DNA from: Mangrovimicrobium sp048323675
GTDB taxonomy: Bacteria; Pseudomonadota; Gammaproteobacteria; Pseudomonadales; Halieaceae
Assembly: GCF_048323675.1 (NCBI RefSeq)
Contig: NZ_JBLWFK010000002.1
Coordinates: forward strand, 372,001 to 436,000
Direction: 5' to 3'
DNA: 64,000 nucleotides
Shown here: positions 8,357 to 15,786 of the stretch, piece after piece
Numbering within the stretch: position 1 is the stretch's first letter
Layout: each line of letters opens with the position of its first letter
Translations under genes and position numbers: made by a program
The notes under the pieces: model-generated
Databases searched by the model: none
Seen by the model: the letters and a program-made list of their open reading frames with translations, nothing else
What the model was told of the DNA's origin: nothing

Positions 8357-8901
8357 CGCTGGAAACCGATGAAACGCGGACATTGTTGCTGGTCGAGGAC
8401 GATGCCGCCTTCGCCCGCACCCTCGGGCGTTCCTTTGAGCGCCGCGGGTATACCGTGTGGCACGCCACCAGCCTGGAAGGCGCCTTGCCCCTGCTGGACG
8501 AGTACAAGATCGGCTATGCCGTGGTCGACCTCAAGCTGGAGGGTGAAGCCTCCGGCCTGGCCTGTGTGAAAGCCCTGCACCGGCACGATCCCGATATGCT
8601 GATCGTGGTGCTGACCGGCTACGCCAGTATCGCCACCGCGGTGGAAGCGGTAAAACTGGGCGCCTGCCACTATCTCGCCAAGCCCTCGAACACCGACGAC
8701 ATCGAGGCGGCGTTCAACAGCGCCGACGGCAATACCGAGGTGGCGATCACCGGTCGCGCGACCTCGATCAAGACCCTCGAATGGGAGCGCATTCACCAGA
8801 CCCTGGCGGAAACGGATTTCAATATCTCGGAAACGGCGCGCCGCCTCGGCATGCACCGCAGGACTCTGGCGCGCAAGCTCGCCAAGCAGCAGGTCAAGTA
8901 G
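8353..8901 (+). CDS. Response regulator, RegA/PrrA/RoxR type
   Basis: About 180 residues: a receiver domain with phospho-acceptor Asp59 (VVDLKLEG, numbered from TTG 8353) and the conserved Lys in YLAKPS, then a Fis-type helix-turn-helix, FNISETARRLGMHRRTLARK, nearly invariant in RegA proteins. No ATG is available before the receiver fold. TTG 8353 overlaps the kinase stop but sits directly against the strong site AAGGAGGA (8345-8352); CTG 8359 has ideal spacing. The real start is thus non-ATG and unresolved. Partner of the upstream kinase. Confidence 0.9.
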   Translation: MTLETDETRTLLLVEDDAAFARTLGRSFERRGYTVWHATSLEGALPLLDEYKIGYAVVDLKLEGEASGLACVKALHRHDPDMLIVVLTGYASIATAVEAVKLGACHYLAKPSNTDDIEAAFNSADGNTEVAITGRATSIKTLEWERIHQTLAETDFNISETARRLGMHRRTLARKLAKQQVK

Positions 8902-8928
8902 CGGACTGCGGCCCGGGCCGCAGTCCGC
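8901..8928. terminator. 28-base perfect palindrome at the end of the RegA-like gene
   Basis: The 28 bases from 8901 form a perfect palindrome (arms GCGGACTGCGGCCC). It begins on the last base of the stop codon. It lies between convergent genes and would fold into a very stable GC hairpin in either transcript. No U-run follows, so intrinsic termination is uncertain; mRNA end protection is an alternative. Confidence 0.5.
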
Positions 8929-8949
8929 GTAAACCTGCCAGCGCTGCGC

Positions 8950-9999
8950 TCAGCGGCGCTCCACCCTGACATTACCCAGCATCATCTCGCCGGTGGGGGT
9001 GTGCATCATGGTGTGCGGGAAGGTCTCGGGCAGCGCGCTCACCGTATCCAGTCGCTGCAACTGCTCCGCACTGAACTCGACATCCAGCGCGCCGAGGTTG
9101 CTTTCCAGCTGGGAGAAGGTGCGGGCGCCGATGATCGGCGAGGTGACGGCCGCGTGCTGCAGGGTCCAGGCCAGGGCTACTTCAGCTGCACTGCGCCCCT
9201 GTTCCCCGGCGACCTCGGCCAGTACTTCGGCTATATCCAGCGCCTTCTCCGTCAGCCGGCCGGTGGCCAGGTTGATGTTCTTGCGGCTGCTCATGTCGGC
9301 GGGTTCGCTGGCGAGGTCCGCGCGGCTGTATTTACCGGTGAGTACACCGCCGGCCAGCGGCGACCAGGGCAGGACGCCGAGGCCCAGCTTGTGCGCCATG
9401 GGCAGGAAGTCCGCCTCGACGATCCGCTCGGTCAGGTTGTAGGGCACCTGCAGGGCGACGAAGGGCGACCAGCCGCGCAGGTCCGCGATGGCCTGCATGC
9501 GCGAAATTTCCCATACCGGCGTGTCGGAAATTCCGGCGTAGAGTATCTTCCCGGCGCGCACCAGGTCGTCGAAGGCGCGCAGCACTTCCTCCGCCGGTGT
9601 GCGGTCATCCCACAGGTGCAGGTAGAGGAGGTCGATGTAATCGGTGTTGAGCCGGCGCAGGCTGGCTTCCACTGCCTGCACCATGTTCTTGCGCTGGTTG
9701 CCGCTGGCATTGGGATCGCCGGGCCCCATGGTCAGGCTGTACTTGGTGGCGATGACCCAGCGCAGGCGGTGTTCGGCGGTGAGTTTGCCCAGCATGCGCT
9801 CGGATTCTCCGGCGGCATAGAAATTCGCGGTATCGAGGAAGTTGCCGCCCAGTTCCCGGTAGTGGTTGAGCATGCGTCCCGCTTCTTCGATATCGGTGCC
9901 CCAGCCGGCCATGCCGAAGGTCATGGTGCCGAGGGAGAGAGGGGAGACACGCAGGCCGGAACGGCCGAGCAGGCGGTAGTCGTCCAGTTGCAGACTCAT
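8950..9999 (-). CDS. Aldo/keto reductase
   Basis: The 349-residue TIM-barrel oxidoreductase is NADPH-dependent by family. The catalytic tetrad is visible: Asp and Tyr in FLDTANFYAAGESE, Lys in VIATKYS and His in LYLHLWDD. The NADP-binding end VTSPIIGARTFSQLESN is present. Sequence layout fits the large 'YajO/Tas-like' AKR group that reduces aldehydes or ketones of unknown nature. The ATG at 9999 has AGGAGA eight bases upstream. It is the left edge of the accessory block with SnoaL-like, epimerase and P450 genes, and a role in the same pathway is possible but unproven. Confidence 0.88.
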   Translation of the reverse strand: MSLQLDDYRLLGRSGLRVSPLSLGTMTFGMAGWGTDIEEAGRMLNHYRELGGNFLDTANFYAAGESERMLGKLTAEHRLRWVIATKYSLTMGPGDPNASGNQRKNMVQAVEASLRRLNTDYIDLLYLHLWDDRTPAEEVLRAFDDLVRAGKILYAGISDTPVWEISRMQAIADLRGWSPFVALQVPYNLTERIVEADFLPMAHKLGLGVLPWSPLAGGVLTGKYSRADLASEPADMSSRKNINLATGRLTEKALDIAEVLAEVAGEQGRSAAEVALAWTLQHAAVTSPIIGARTFSQLESNLGALDVEFSAEQLQRLDTVSALPETFPHTMMHTPTGEMMLGNVRVERR

Positions 10000-10174
10000 T
10001 GCACGATTCTCCTGATCATTATTGTAAGGGCCAGTGGGCCAGGTTCGATCTTGTCAAAAAAAAGCATATCAGAAGCCCGGCCTTGCGACAGCGCCGATTG
10101 ATGACGGAAAATGACCGCTGCTTGACCCTGCCCGCCATGCGGTCCCGGTTCGTTCAATGAAGGAGAACAATAAT

Positions 10175-10582
10175 ATGACTGACAGCCTCAGCGAGAGTGT
10201 CAATACCCTGGTCAATATCATGAAGGGACTGGTCGATCGCGGCGTCGCCCGAGCGGACGTGACGGCGGCGGACTGGGACGCCCTTGCAGACGTCGTGGAT
10301 ACCGCCAGTTTCCAGCGAATCGGCCCCTTTCACGATATCGTCGACTGGGCCGGCTACACGGCCCTGCTGACCGAGTGGGTCAACCAGTCAGAGGGCTGGG
10401 ACCCGGTGGTCAAGCGGCTCAGTGAAAGCGCCGACGCCGTGTTTATGCAGTGCGAGGAAATGATCACCAGCGGGGATACGGTTTTCCCGTTCTATTCCCT
10501 GTCCATGTACGAATTCAACCCCGCGGGCAAGATCCAGCGCATCAGTGTCTACATGCAGAAAGAGGGGCCGGTGGAGTACTGA
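10175..10582 (+). CDS. SnoaL/NTF2-like small protein
   Basis: The 135-residue soluble protein has a helical N-terminus followed by a pattern typical of NTF2-fold proteins (IGPFHDIVDWAGYTALLTEW ... SLSMYEFNPAGKIQRISVYM). ATG 10175 is preferred because AAGGAG lies nine bases upstream; the upstream ATG at 10157 would run through that ribosome site. NTF2-fold proteins of this kind are isomerases, hydratases or binding proteins for steroids and polyketides. Function here is unknown. Confidence 0.6.
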   Translation: MTDSLSESVNTLVNIMKGLVDRGVARADVTAADWDALADVVDTASFQRIGPFHDIVDWAGYTALLTEWVNQSEGWDPVVKRLSESADAVFMQCEEMITSGDTVFPFYSLSMYEFNPAGKIQRISVYMQKEGPVEY

Positions 10583-10583
10583 T

Positions 10584-11354
10584 TCAGGGCAGGTAGCGAT
10601 CCCACTCGTAGGCTACGATGCTGAAGTAGGGCGCTGCCAGCAGCGGCGTCAGTGAGGTATCGCTCCAGCGCTCCCGCAGGTAAGGCTCGATAGTCCGGGC
10701 TACCTCAATCGGGTCTTGATCGAGGAAGCACAGGGTCAGGTGCTGGCCCGGCGCGACACTGGAAATCTCCGACGCTACCGAAGATGAGGTCAGGGCACCG
10801 GCCACACCGGGAATTCCCTGCGGCAGCGGGGCTGCCTCGCCACCCTGTTCGACCAGCAGGTACATGCCGCGGATCGGCAGCCAGGGCAGGACGTCGGCGC
10901 CGGTGCGGATGCGCGGCTCCGCAACTACTTCGCCCAGCGTATACACTCCGCGTTCCACCGGCGGCATGATGAAAGGCGAACGTCCCGCCTCGTGCAGCGC
11001 CAGGCCGAGGTCGTAAAATTCCCCCAGCCCCTCCTGTCCCGCGAAGAAGTAGATCATCACGTGGTCCACGGCGCTGTGGGAATCGGCATCCGCAGCCCGG
11101 GCGGCGCGGCACTGCGGGGTGGATACCAGGCGGGTGGAGGTGCGTATGCTGGCCAGCCGCTGCTGTTCCGGGCGGTGGTCCAGGCTGTGCCAGCGCAGGT
11201 AGTCGGCGTCGTGGCCCTGCTCGTGCTTGCGCGACATGGAGACGAAGAGGGTGGTGATGTCGCTGCGGCCGGTGGCGAGGATCGCCGGCACCGTATCCGA
11301 GGGTTCCCCGACCAGGTCCCGGTAGGCGTTGATGCTCATGTCGTGATCGTCCAT
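10584..11354 (-). CDS. Unrecognised protein coupled to an epimerase
   Basis: I do not recognise this 256-residue protein. It is soluble with no signal peptide. An early segment, HDADYLRWHSLDHRPEQQRL, recalls the His-containing signature of dimeric alpha/beta-barrel (EthD-like) enzymes, and a second similar half may start near PGQHLTLCFLDQDPIEVART, so it may be a duplicated ferredoxin-like fold. The start at 11354 shares TGATG with the end of the epimerase gene, with GAGGGA upstream. The frame is open further up but inside the epimerase. Conserved coupling would imply a shared pathway. Confidence 0.6.
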   Translation of the reverse strand: MDDHDMSINAYRDLVGEPSDTVPAILATGRSDITTLFVSMSRKHEQGHDADYLRWHSLDHRPEQQRLASIRTSTRLVSTPQCRAARAADADSHSAVDHVMIYFFAGQEGLGEFYDLGLALHEAGRSPFIMPPVERGVYTLGEVVAEPRIRTGADVLPWLPIRGMYLLVEQGGEAAPLPQGIPGVAGALTSSSVASEISSVAPGQHLTLCFLDQDPIEVARTIEPYLRERWSDTSLTPLLAAPYFSIVAYEWDRYLP

Positions 11355-12259
11355 CAGGCGTCCCTCAGCTCCAGTTCCGGGTGCAGGGCTTCCACCATGC
11401 GCCGCATGCCCTCGCGCCAGGGTACCCGGGTCCTGCCGAGTGTCGCGTGCATATGCGTGGTGTCCGGCCACAGCGGGGTGTGGGTGTGCTCGGTGTACTC
11501 GAAAATCGGTTCGATGCCGACCAGCTTGCCGAGGTAGCTGCAGTAGTCCTCCAGGCTCACGGTTTCGCTGCCGGACCAGTTGACCACCAGTGGCGGGACA
11601 GCCGCCTGCTGCATCGCGCTGATACCGAGTTCGACGTAGTCATCCTCGTAGATCGGGTTGTAGTTGTTGGGTGAATCCGGGTACAGCTTGATCGGTTGGC
11701 GGTTCAGGATGGCCTCGAGCCGCATGGCGGGTGCGCCGCCCAGCGGTCCGTAAGTGGAGCAGATGCGGATGATGGTCAGGGGAATGGCGTATTGCTCCGC
11801 CACCCAGGTACAGACCGCTTCTCCTGCGACCTTGGAAAAACTGTAGTTGGCCCGGTCGGGGACGCCGGGCGGGTCGGACTCCAGCAGCGGGCGTTGCCCC
11901 TGGTAGGCGTAGATCGAGCCGGTGGAACAGTACACGAAACCCTTCGCTCTGCGGCAGTGATGCAGCAACTTGCCGGAGTTGTGGGCGTTGGTGCGCACGC
12001 AGTCCCGCCACTGGCCGAGCCCGGGGTCTACAGCGGCGTGGAAGACATGGGTGAAATCGTCGGGCAGGCTGGAAAAATCACCGCCAGCCATGTCCAGAGC
12101 GACCGCTGTGATGCCGGCCTGTTCGAGCCTCTGCCGGTCCCCGGGTGACTGCAAGCGGGCCATGCCCCAGACGTCGTTGTCCCGGGCGAGTTCCCGCGCA
12201 ATAGGAAAGGCGATCTTGCCGGTGACGCCGGTGATGAGTATTTTTTCGTTCTTCAGCAT
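11354..12259 (-). CDS. NAD-dependent epimerase/dehydratase (extended SDR)
   Basis: The 301-residue extended SDR has a Rossmann motif, ILITGVTGKIAFPIARELA, near the N-terminus (TGxxGxxG variant), the catalytic Ser-containing YCSTGSIYA and the Tyr-Lys pair in YSFSKVAGE. A nucleotide-sugar-like C-terminal half follows (ICSTYGPLGG, YPDSPNNYNPIYEDDYVEL). Substrates of this branch range from sugar nucleotides to 3-beta-hydroxysteroids. Given the P450 and receptor neighbours, a hydroxysteroid-like substrate is possible. ATG 12259 is chosen because the upstream extension lacks family similarity. It is divergent from the SnoaL-like gene at 12372. Confidence 0.85.
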   Translation of the reverse strand: MLKNEKILITGVTGKIAFPIARELARDNDVWGMARLQSPGDRQRLEQAGITAVALDMAGGDFSSLPDDFTHVFHAAVDPGLGQWRDCVRTNAHNSGKLLHHCRRAKGFVYCSTGSIYAYQGQRPLLESDPPGVPDRANYSFSKVAGEAVCTWVAEQYAIPLTIIRICSTYGPLGGAPAMRLEAILNRQPIKLYPDSPNNYNPIYEDDYVELGISAMQQAAVPPLVVNWSGSETVSLEDYCSYLGKLVGIEPIFEYTEHTHTPLWPDTTHMHATLGRTRVPWREGMRRMVEALHPELELRDA

Positions 12260-12371
12260 TGCGGGCCATTGTTTATCAGTATTATGTTTGCCCCAATCTA
12301 ACCGCTCGGGAAAATCCTGTCCACAGCGGTGTTGATCAGTAGTCGAAACGTCAGGCGGGAGGAGGGTGGCA

Positions 12372-12848
12372 ATGATCCTGGAGGAAATGCTGGCTCGCGA
12401 GGCCATCCGCGATACCATGGCTCGCTATACGGTGGCCGGGGACGGTCTTCGCCTGGCGGATTTTCTCGCCGTATTTACCGACGACGCAATTCTCGAATCC
12501 GAGGGAGTCCCGGAAGCCGACCGGTTTCGCTATGCCGGCAAGGGAGAAATCGGCAACTGGATTACCCGCTGGTCCGAGCGCGCCAGGGACGCCAGTTCGC
12601 CGACCCACGCTGCGACCTTTGTACGTCACCATCTTGCGACCAGTAAAATCGACTTGCTCGACAGCGAGGTCGCCCGGGCGCGGACCTACTGGACGGCATG
12701 GACAGACATCGGCCCGGATCACTGCGGCTACTACCTCGATGAGTTCCGGCGCTGCGGAGATGCCTGGTTGATCGCGCACCGGCGTATTCGCCTGGACTGG
12801 CGGGCGCCGGAGAGTCTTTTTGTTACCGCTATTGCCCACAGCAATTAG
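12372..12848 (+). CDS. SnoaL-like / NTF2-family protein
   Basis: The 158-residue protein has an SnoaL_4-like pattern: an N-terminal helix (REAIRDTMARYTVAGDGLRL), ADFLAVFTDDAILE, then THAATFVRHHLATSKIDLLD and a strand-rich C-terminus ending RCGDAWLIAHRRIRLDW. The double His of VRHHL resembles the active-site region of scytalone-dehydratase and SnoaL-like enzymes. ATG 12372 has GGAGGAGG seven bases upstream, whereas GTG 12366 would abut it. Probably a small isomerase, cyclase or dehydratase; substrate unknown. Confidence 0.7.
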   Translation: MILEEMLAREAIRDTMARYTVAGDGLRLADFLAVFTDDAILESEGVPEADRFRYAGKGEIGNWITRWSERARDASSPTHAATFVRHHLATSKIDLLDSEVARARTYWTAWTDIGPDHCGYYLDEFRRCGDAWLIAHRRIRLDWRAPESLFVTAIAHSN

Positions 12849-13110
12849 AAAAATATTTACATAACGTCGAATAAAAAAGACAAAAAATGGAAACAGGAAT
12901 CATCAAGTAATTATAAAAAACTTTACACTCCATAGTCGGTATAATTCAGAAAAATTTACAAATATCCGATAGTTACGGTTAATTTTAACTGTTCGGAATT
13001 CCTTTTTTTTTAATTTTTTTTCGGTATTCTTGTCCCGCGCTTTTCGGGCTGATCCATGCGCCCGTAAAAATAAATAAACCCTGATTAAATAATATGGGGA
13101 GAGATTAGCT
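12849..13110. promoter_or_regulatory. AT-rich intergenic region before the first TonB receptor
   Basis: This 262-base gap is strikingly AT-rich compared with its GC-rich surroundings. It contains runs such as eight or more T around 13003-13020 (interrupted by AA), a TATAAT hexamer near 12949 and a short inverted repeat GTTAATTTTAAC near 12980. It has no open frame worth reporting. It most likely holds the promoter and control sites of the receptor gene and may bend or be bound by a nucleoid protein. Confidence 0.5.
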
Positions 13111-15522
13111 GTGAAAAGAAACCTGTATTACTCGTCTTTGCTGTTCGCAACTACCGCGCTTGGTGGTGGTATGCAGGCACCCGCTGTGCTCGCCCAGGAA
13201 GGGAGCGGAGAGCGGGGACTCGCACTCGAGGAAGTCGTTGTTACCGCCCGGCGTCGTGAGGAATTCCTGCAGGATGTTCCCGCCTCGCTGACCGTGTTCA
13301 ACCAGCGCCAGATCAACGACGCCAATATTACCAACCCCTCCGACCTGGCCACCTATACGCCAAACCTTTCGGTCAATAATCGCTTTGGCGGTGACAACAC
13401 CACCTTTGCGATCCGGGGCTTTTCCCAGGAGTTGCGTACCACCGCGTCAGTCGGGGTGTATTTTGCGGAAGTGGTCGCCCTGCGCGGCGCCAATTCCCAG
13501 CAGTCCGGTGACGGAGCAACCCCCGGTGACCTGTTCGACCTGGAGAACGTCCAGGTCCTGAAGGGTCCCACGGGCACGCTGTTCGGCCGCAATACCACTG
13601 GTGGTGCCGTACTTCTGACCCCCAAGCGCCCGACCGATGACTTCGAGGGATACGTCGAGGGTTCTGCGGGCAATTTCGACATGCTGCGCGGCCAGGCGGT
13701 GTTGAACCTGCCGGTCACCGAGAGCTTCAAACTGCGCCTCGGTGTCGACCACAGCGAGCGCGACGGCTACCTGAACAATATTTCCGGTATCGGCCCCGAC
13801 GATTTCGCCGACCAGGACTACACCGCCTGGCGCGCCAGTGCCCTGTGGGAGATCACCGGGAGCCTGGAGAACTACACCATCGTACGGGGCGTGGATTCCT
13901 CCAATAACGGTTATCCCGGATCAGTATTTGGCTGCAACCCCAATGCACCGCTTGCCTTTCTCTGTACCCCCGATCTGGAGGAGCGTGAGGCTAACGGCGA
14001 CAATGGTTTCTACGATGTCTACAGTTTCGTGCCCAAGCCGGTCAACGAACAGAACATGTGGCAGGCTATCAACACCACCACCTGGGAAATCAGTGACGCC
14101 TTCCTGGTCAAGAACATCCTCGCTTACGGGGAACTGGAAACCAAGCAGCGCGGCGCGGTATTCGGCACCAACTGGTCGTTCCAGGGCGAGGACCTGATTT
14201 TCCAGCAGGTTGGTCTTTCCTCGGGTTTCCCGACTACCGACCAGGAAACGCTGGTAGAGGAACTGCAGATCCAGGGCAGTGCCTTTGACGATGCACTGTC
14301 CTACCAGGCGGGCGTGTATTACGAGCACAGCGAACCGGGTAGCGACTACGGCGCCCAGTCGCCCGCCATCATCGCCTGTGACCAGGCGTCCATCACGGGC
14401 AGCAACCCGGACGATTTCCGCTGTAACAACCTGCTCCTGCAGGGTGCCCTGCAGTCGGTTCCCGGAGGTGTGGAATACACCAACATGGCCGTCTACGCCC
14501 AGGCGACCTACAGTTTCACCGACACCCTGAGCATCACCGGTGGCCTGCGGTATACCGATGACGAAACCAAGGGGCATACCGAGGATACGGTGTACTACTT
14601 CCCGCGGGTAACGCCCGGCACCTACGCCCCGCCGAACAGGGTCTTTGTGGAGTCGCGCAACCCGACATCGGAAAGTGATGAGCCGACCTGGCTGGTGGGC
14701 CTCGACTACACCCCGAGCGACGACCTGCTGCTGTATGGCAAGTACAATCGCGGCTATCGCCAGGGCAGCGTGAATATCGGCGGCAGTACCGGTGCCGACA
14801 TTCACGGTCCGGAGACTGTGGATACCTATGAAATCGGTTCCAAGTTCTCCTTCCACGGCGCCTTCCCGGGCACCCTGAACATTGCCGCGTTCTACAACGA
14901 CTTCCAGGACCAGCAGGTCCAGTACGGCTATTTCAAGGCGATCTCCAATGTGGGTACCACCGCGATCATCAACGCCGGTGCGTCTACCATTTACGGGGCG
15001 GAAGTCGAGGCAACGGTACAACTGACCGAAAGCCTTATCCTGAACGCCAGCTATGCCTACCTGAATACCAAGATCGATGATCTCGAGTTCCCCAACCTGG
15101 TCGAGTCGGGCATCGCGGTACCGGGCACCATTTCCAACACGACGCAGGAGGGCGACCCACTGTCCTTCGCGCCGGAAAACTCCGCGGTGGTTTCCGCGAT
15201 CTGGATGCTGCCGACGCCGGTTGCAATGGGCGACATGCGCCTGTCCGCAACCTGGGTATACACCGATGAACAACAGGCAGTCACCGAGGCGAGCTCACCG
15301 CCATTCTACCTGATCGATTCATACGACCTGTGGAATTTCAATTTCAGCTGGAATGCGGTCATGGGCAGCCCGATCGACTTCTCGGCGTTCATGACCAATG
15401 CCTTCGACGAGGAATATGTGACCTATGTGTCCGGTCTATACAATTCAGGTGGCCTGGAGTCCGGGCAGGTAGGGATGCCGCGTATGTACGGAGCCCGTTT
15501 CCGCTACAATTTCGGTATGTAA
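13111..15522 (+). CDS. TonB-dependent outer-membrane receptor (copy 1 of a tandem pair)
   Basis: The 803-residue protein starts at GTG 13111 after GGGGAGAG. It has a signal peptide of about 28 residues (cleavage after VLA), a TonB-box-like LEEVVVTARRREE, a plug domain (DLENVQVLKGPTGTLFGRNT, GGAV) and a 22-strand barrel ending in RYNFGM, the usual terminal aromatic context. It imports a large substrate with energy from TonB. Extracellular loops hold two Cys pairs (CNPNAPLAFLC; CDQ...FRC) shared with copy 2. The style resembles receptors linked to steroid or terpenoid use in marine gammaproteobacteria, but the ligand is not known. It has its own terminator. Confidence 0.93.
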   Translation: MKRNLYYSSLLFATTALGGGMQAPAVLAQEGSGERGLALEEVVVTARRREEFLQDVPASLTVFNQRQINDANITNPSDLATYTPNLSVNNRFGGDNTTFAIRGFSQELRTTASVGVYFAEVVALRGANSQQSGDGATPGDLFDLENVQVLKGPTGTLFGRNTTGGAVLLTPKRPTDDFEGYVEGSAGNFDMLRGQAVLNLPVTESFKLRLGVDHSERDGYLNNISGIGPDDFADQDYTAWRASALWEITGSLENYTIVRGVDSSNNGYPGSVFGCNPNAPLAFLCTPDLEEREANGDNGFYDVYSFVPKPVNEQNMWQAINTTTWEISDAFLVKNILAYGELETKQRGAVFGTNWSFQGEDLIFQQVGLSSGFPTTDQETLVEELQIQGSAFDDALSYQAGVYYEHSEPGSDYGAQSPAIIACDQASITGSNPDDFRCNNLLLQGALQSVPGGVEYTNMAVYAQATYSFTDTLSITGGLRYTDDETKGHTEDTVYYFPRVTPGTYAPPNRVFVESRNPTSESDEPTWLVGLDYTPSDDLLLYGKYNRGYRQGSVNIGGSTGADIHGPETVDTYEIGSKFSFHGAFPGTLNIAAFYNDFQDQQVQYGYFKAISNVGTTAIINAGASTIYGAEVEATVQLTESLILNASYAYLNTKIDDLEFPNLVESGIAVPGTISNTTQEGDPLSFAPENSAVVSAIWMLPTPVAMGDMRLSATWVYTDEQQAVTEASSPPFYLIDSYDLWNFNFSWNAVMGSPIDFSAFMTNAFDEEYVTYVSGLYNSGGLESGQVGMPRMYGARFRYNFGM

Positions 15523-15543
15523 AAACACGTCGCGCTACTGCAA

Positions 15544-15577
15544 CGGGCGCCAGATGATTTCTGGCGCCCGTTTTTTG
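15544..15577 (+). terminator. Rho-independent terminator after receptor 1
   Basis: An 11-base stem, CGGGCGCCAGA pairing with TCTGGCGCCCG across a five-base loop, is followed at once by TTTTTT. This is a textbook intrinsic terminator and shows that the two receptor genes are separate transcription units. Confidence 0.9.
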
Positions 15578-15602
15578 TTCAAATTCACAGTGTAAAATTA
15601 GT

Positions 15603-15617
15603 TGTCAGACCCTGACA
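15603..15617. promoter_or_regulatory. Inverted repeat TGTCAG-ACC-CTGACA upstream of receptor 2
   Basis: Two perfect six-base arms are separated by three bases. It lies 170 bases before the second receptor start and after the terminator of the first. The size and symmetry fit a TetR-type or similar operator, and two TetR genes lie 4-5 kb downstream. The link is inference. Confidence 0.35.
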
Positions 15618-15638
15618 CAAATCGCTAGTATCACCATC

Positions 15639-15681
15639 AGGGCCCACTTTCCGGCAGCGATCCGCCGGAATGTTGGGCCCT
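15639..15681 (+). promoter_or_regulatory. Two-tier stem-loop in the leader region of receptor 2
   Basis: GGGCCCA (15640-15646) pairs with TGGGCCC (15674-15680), and inside it TTCCGGC (15649-15655) pairs with GCCGGAA (15664-15670), leaving an eight-base loop. The nested arms with a small internal loop suggest a folded RNA leader or a compound DNA operator. No U-run follows, so it is not an ordinary terminator. Confidence 0.4.
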
Positions 15682-15786
15682 CATCAGGTCCGGAGGCCAT
15701 CCCCAGAGCTATAAACACTTTAAACGTTCTCCAAGTGTCCGGACATTAACAATACCCCTAGTTTAATAATAAAGGGAGTAAGCACT

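Noticed and set aside
12849..13110. A mobile-element end or attachment site in the AT-rich gap
   Set aside because: No terminal repeats, integrase, tRNA end or target duplication can be seen.
13921..15273. 450-codon minus-strand frame in receptor 1
   Set aside because: It is antisense to the TonB receptor and is not matched by an intact equivalent in copy 2, where the counterpart frame is shorter and shifted.
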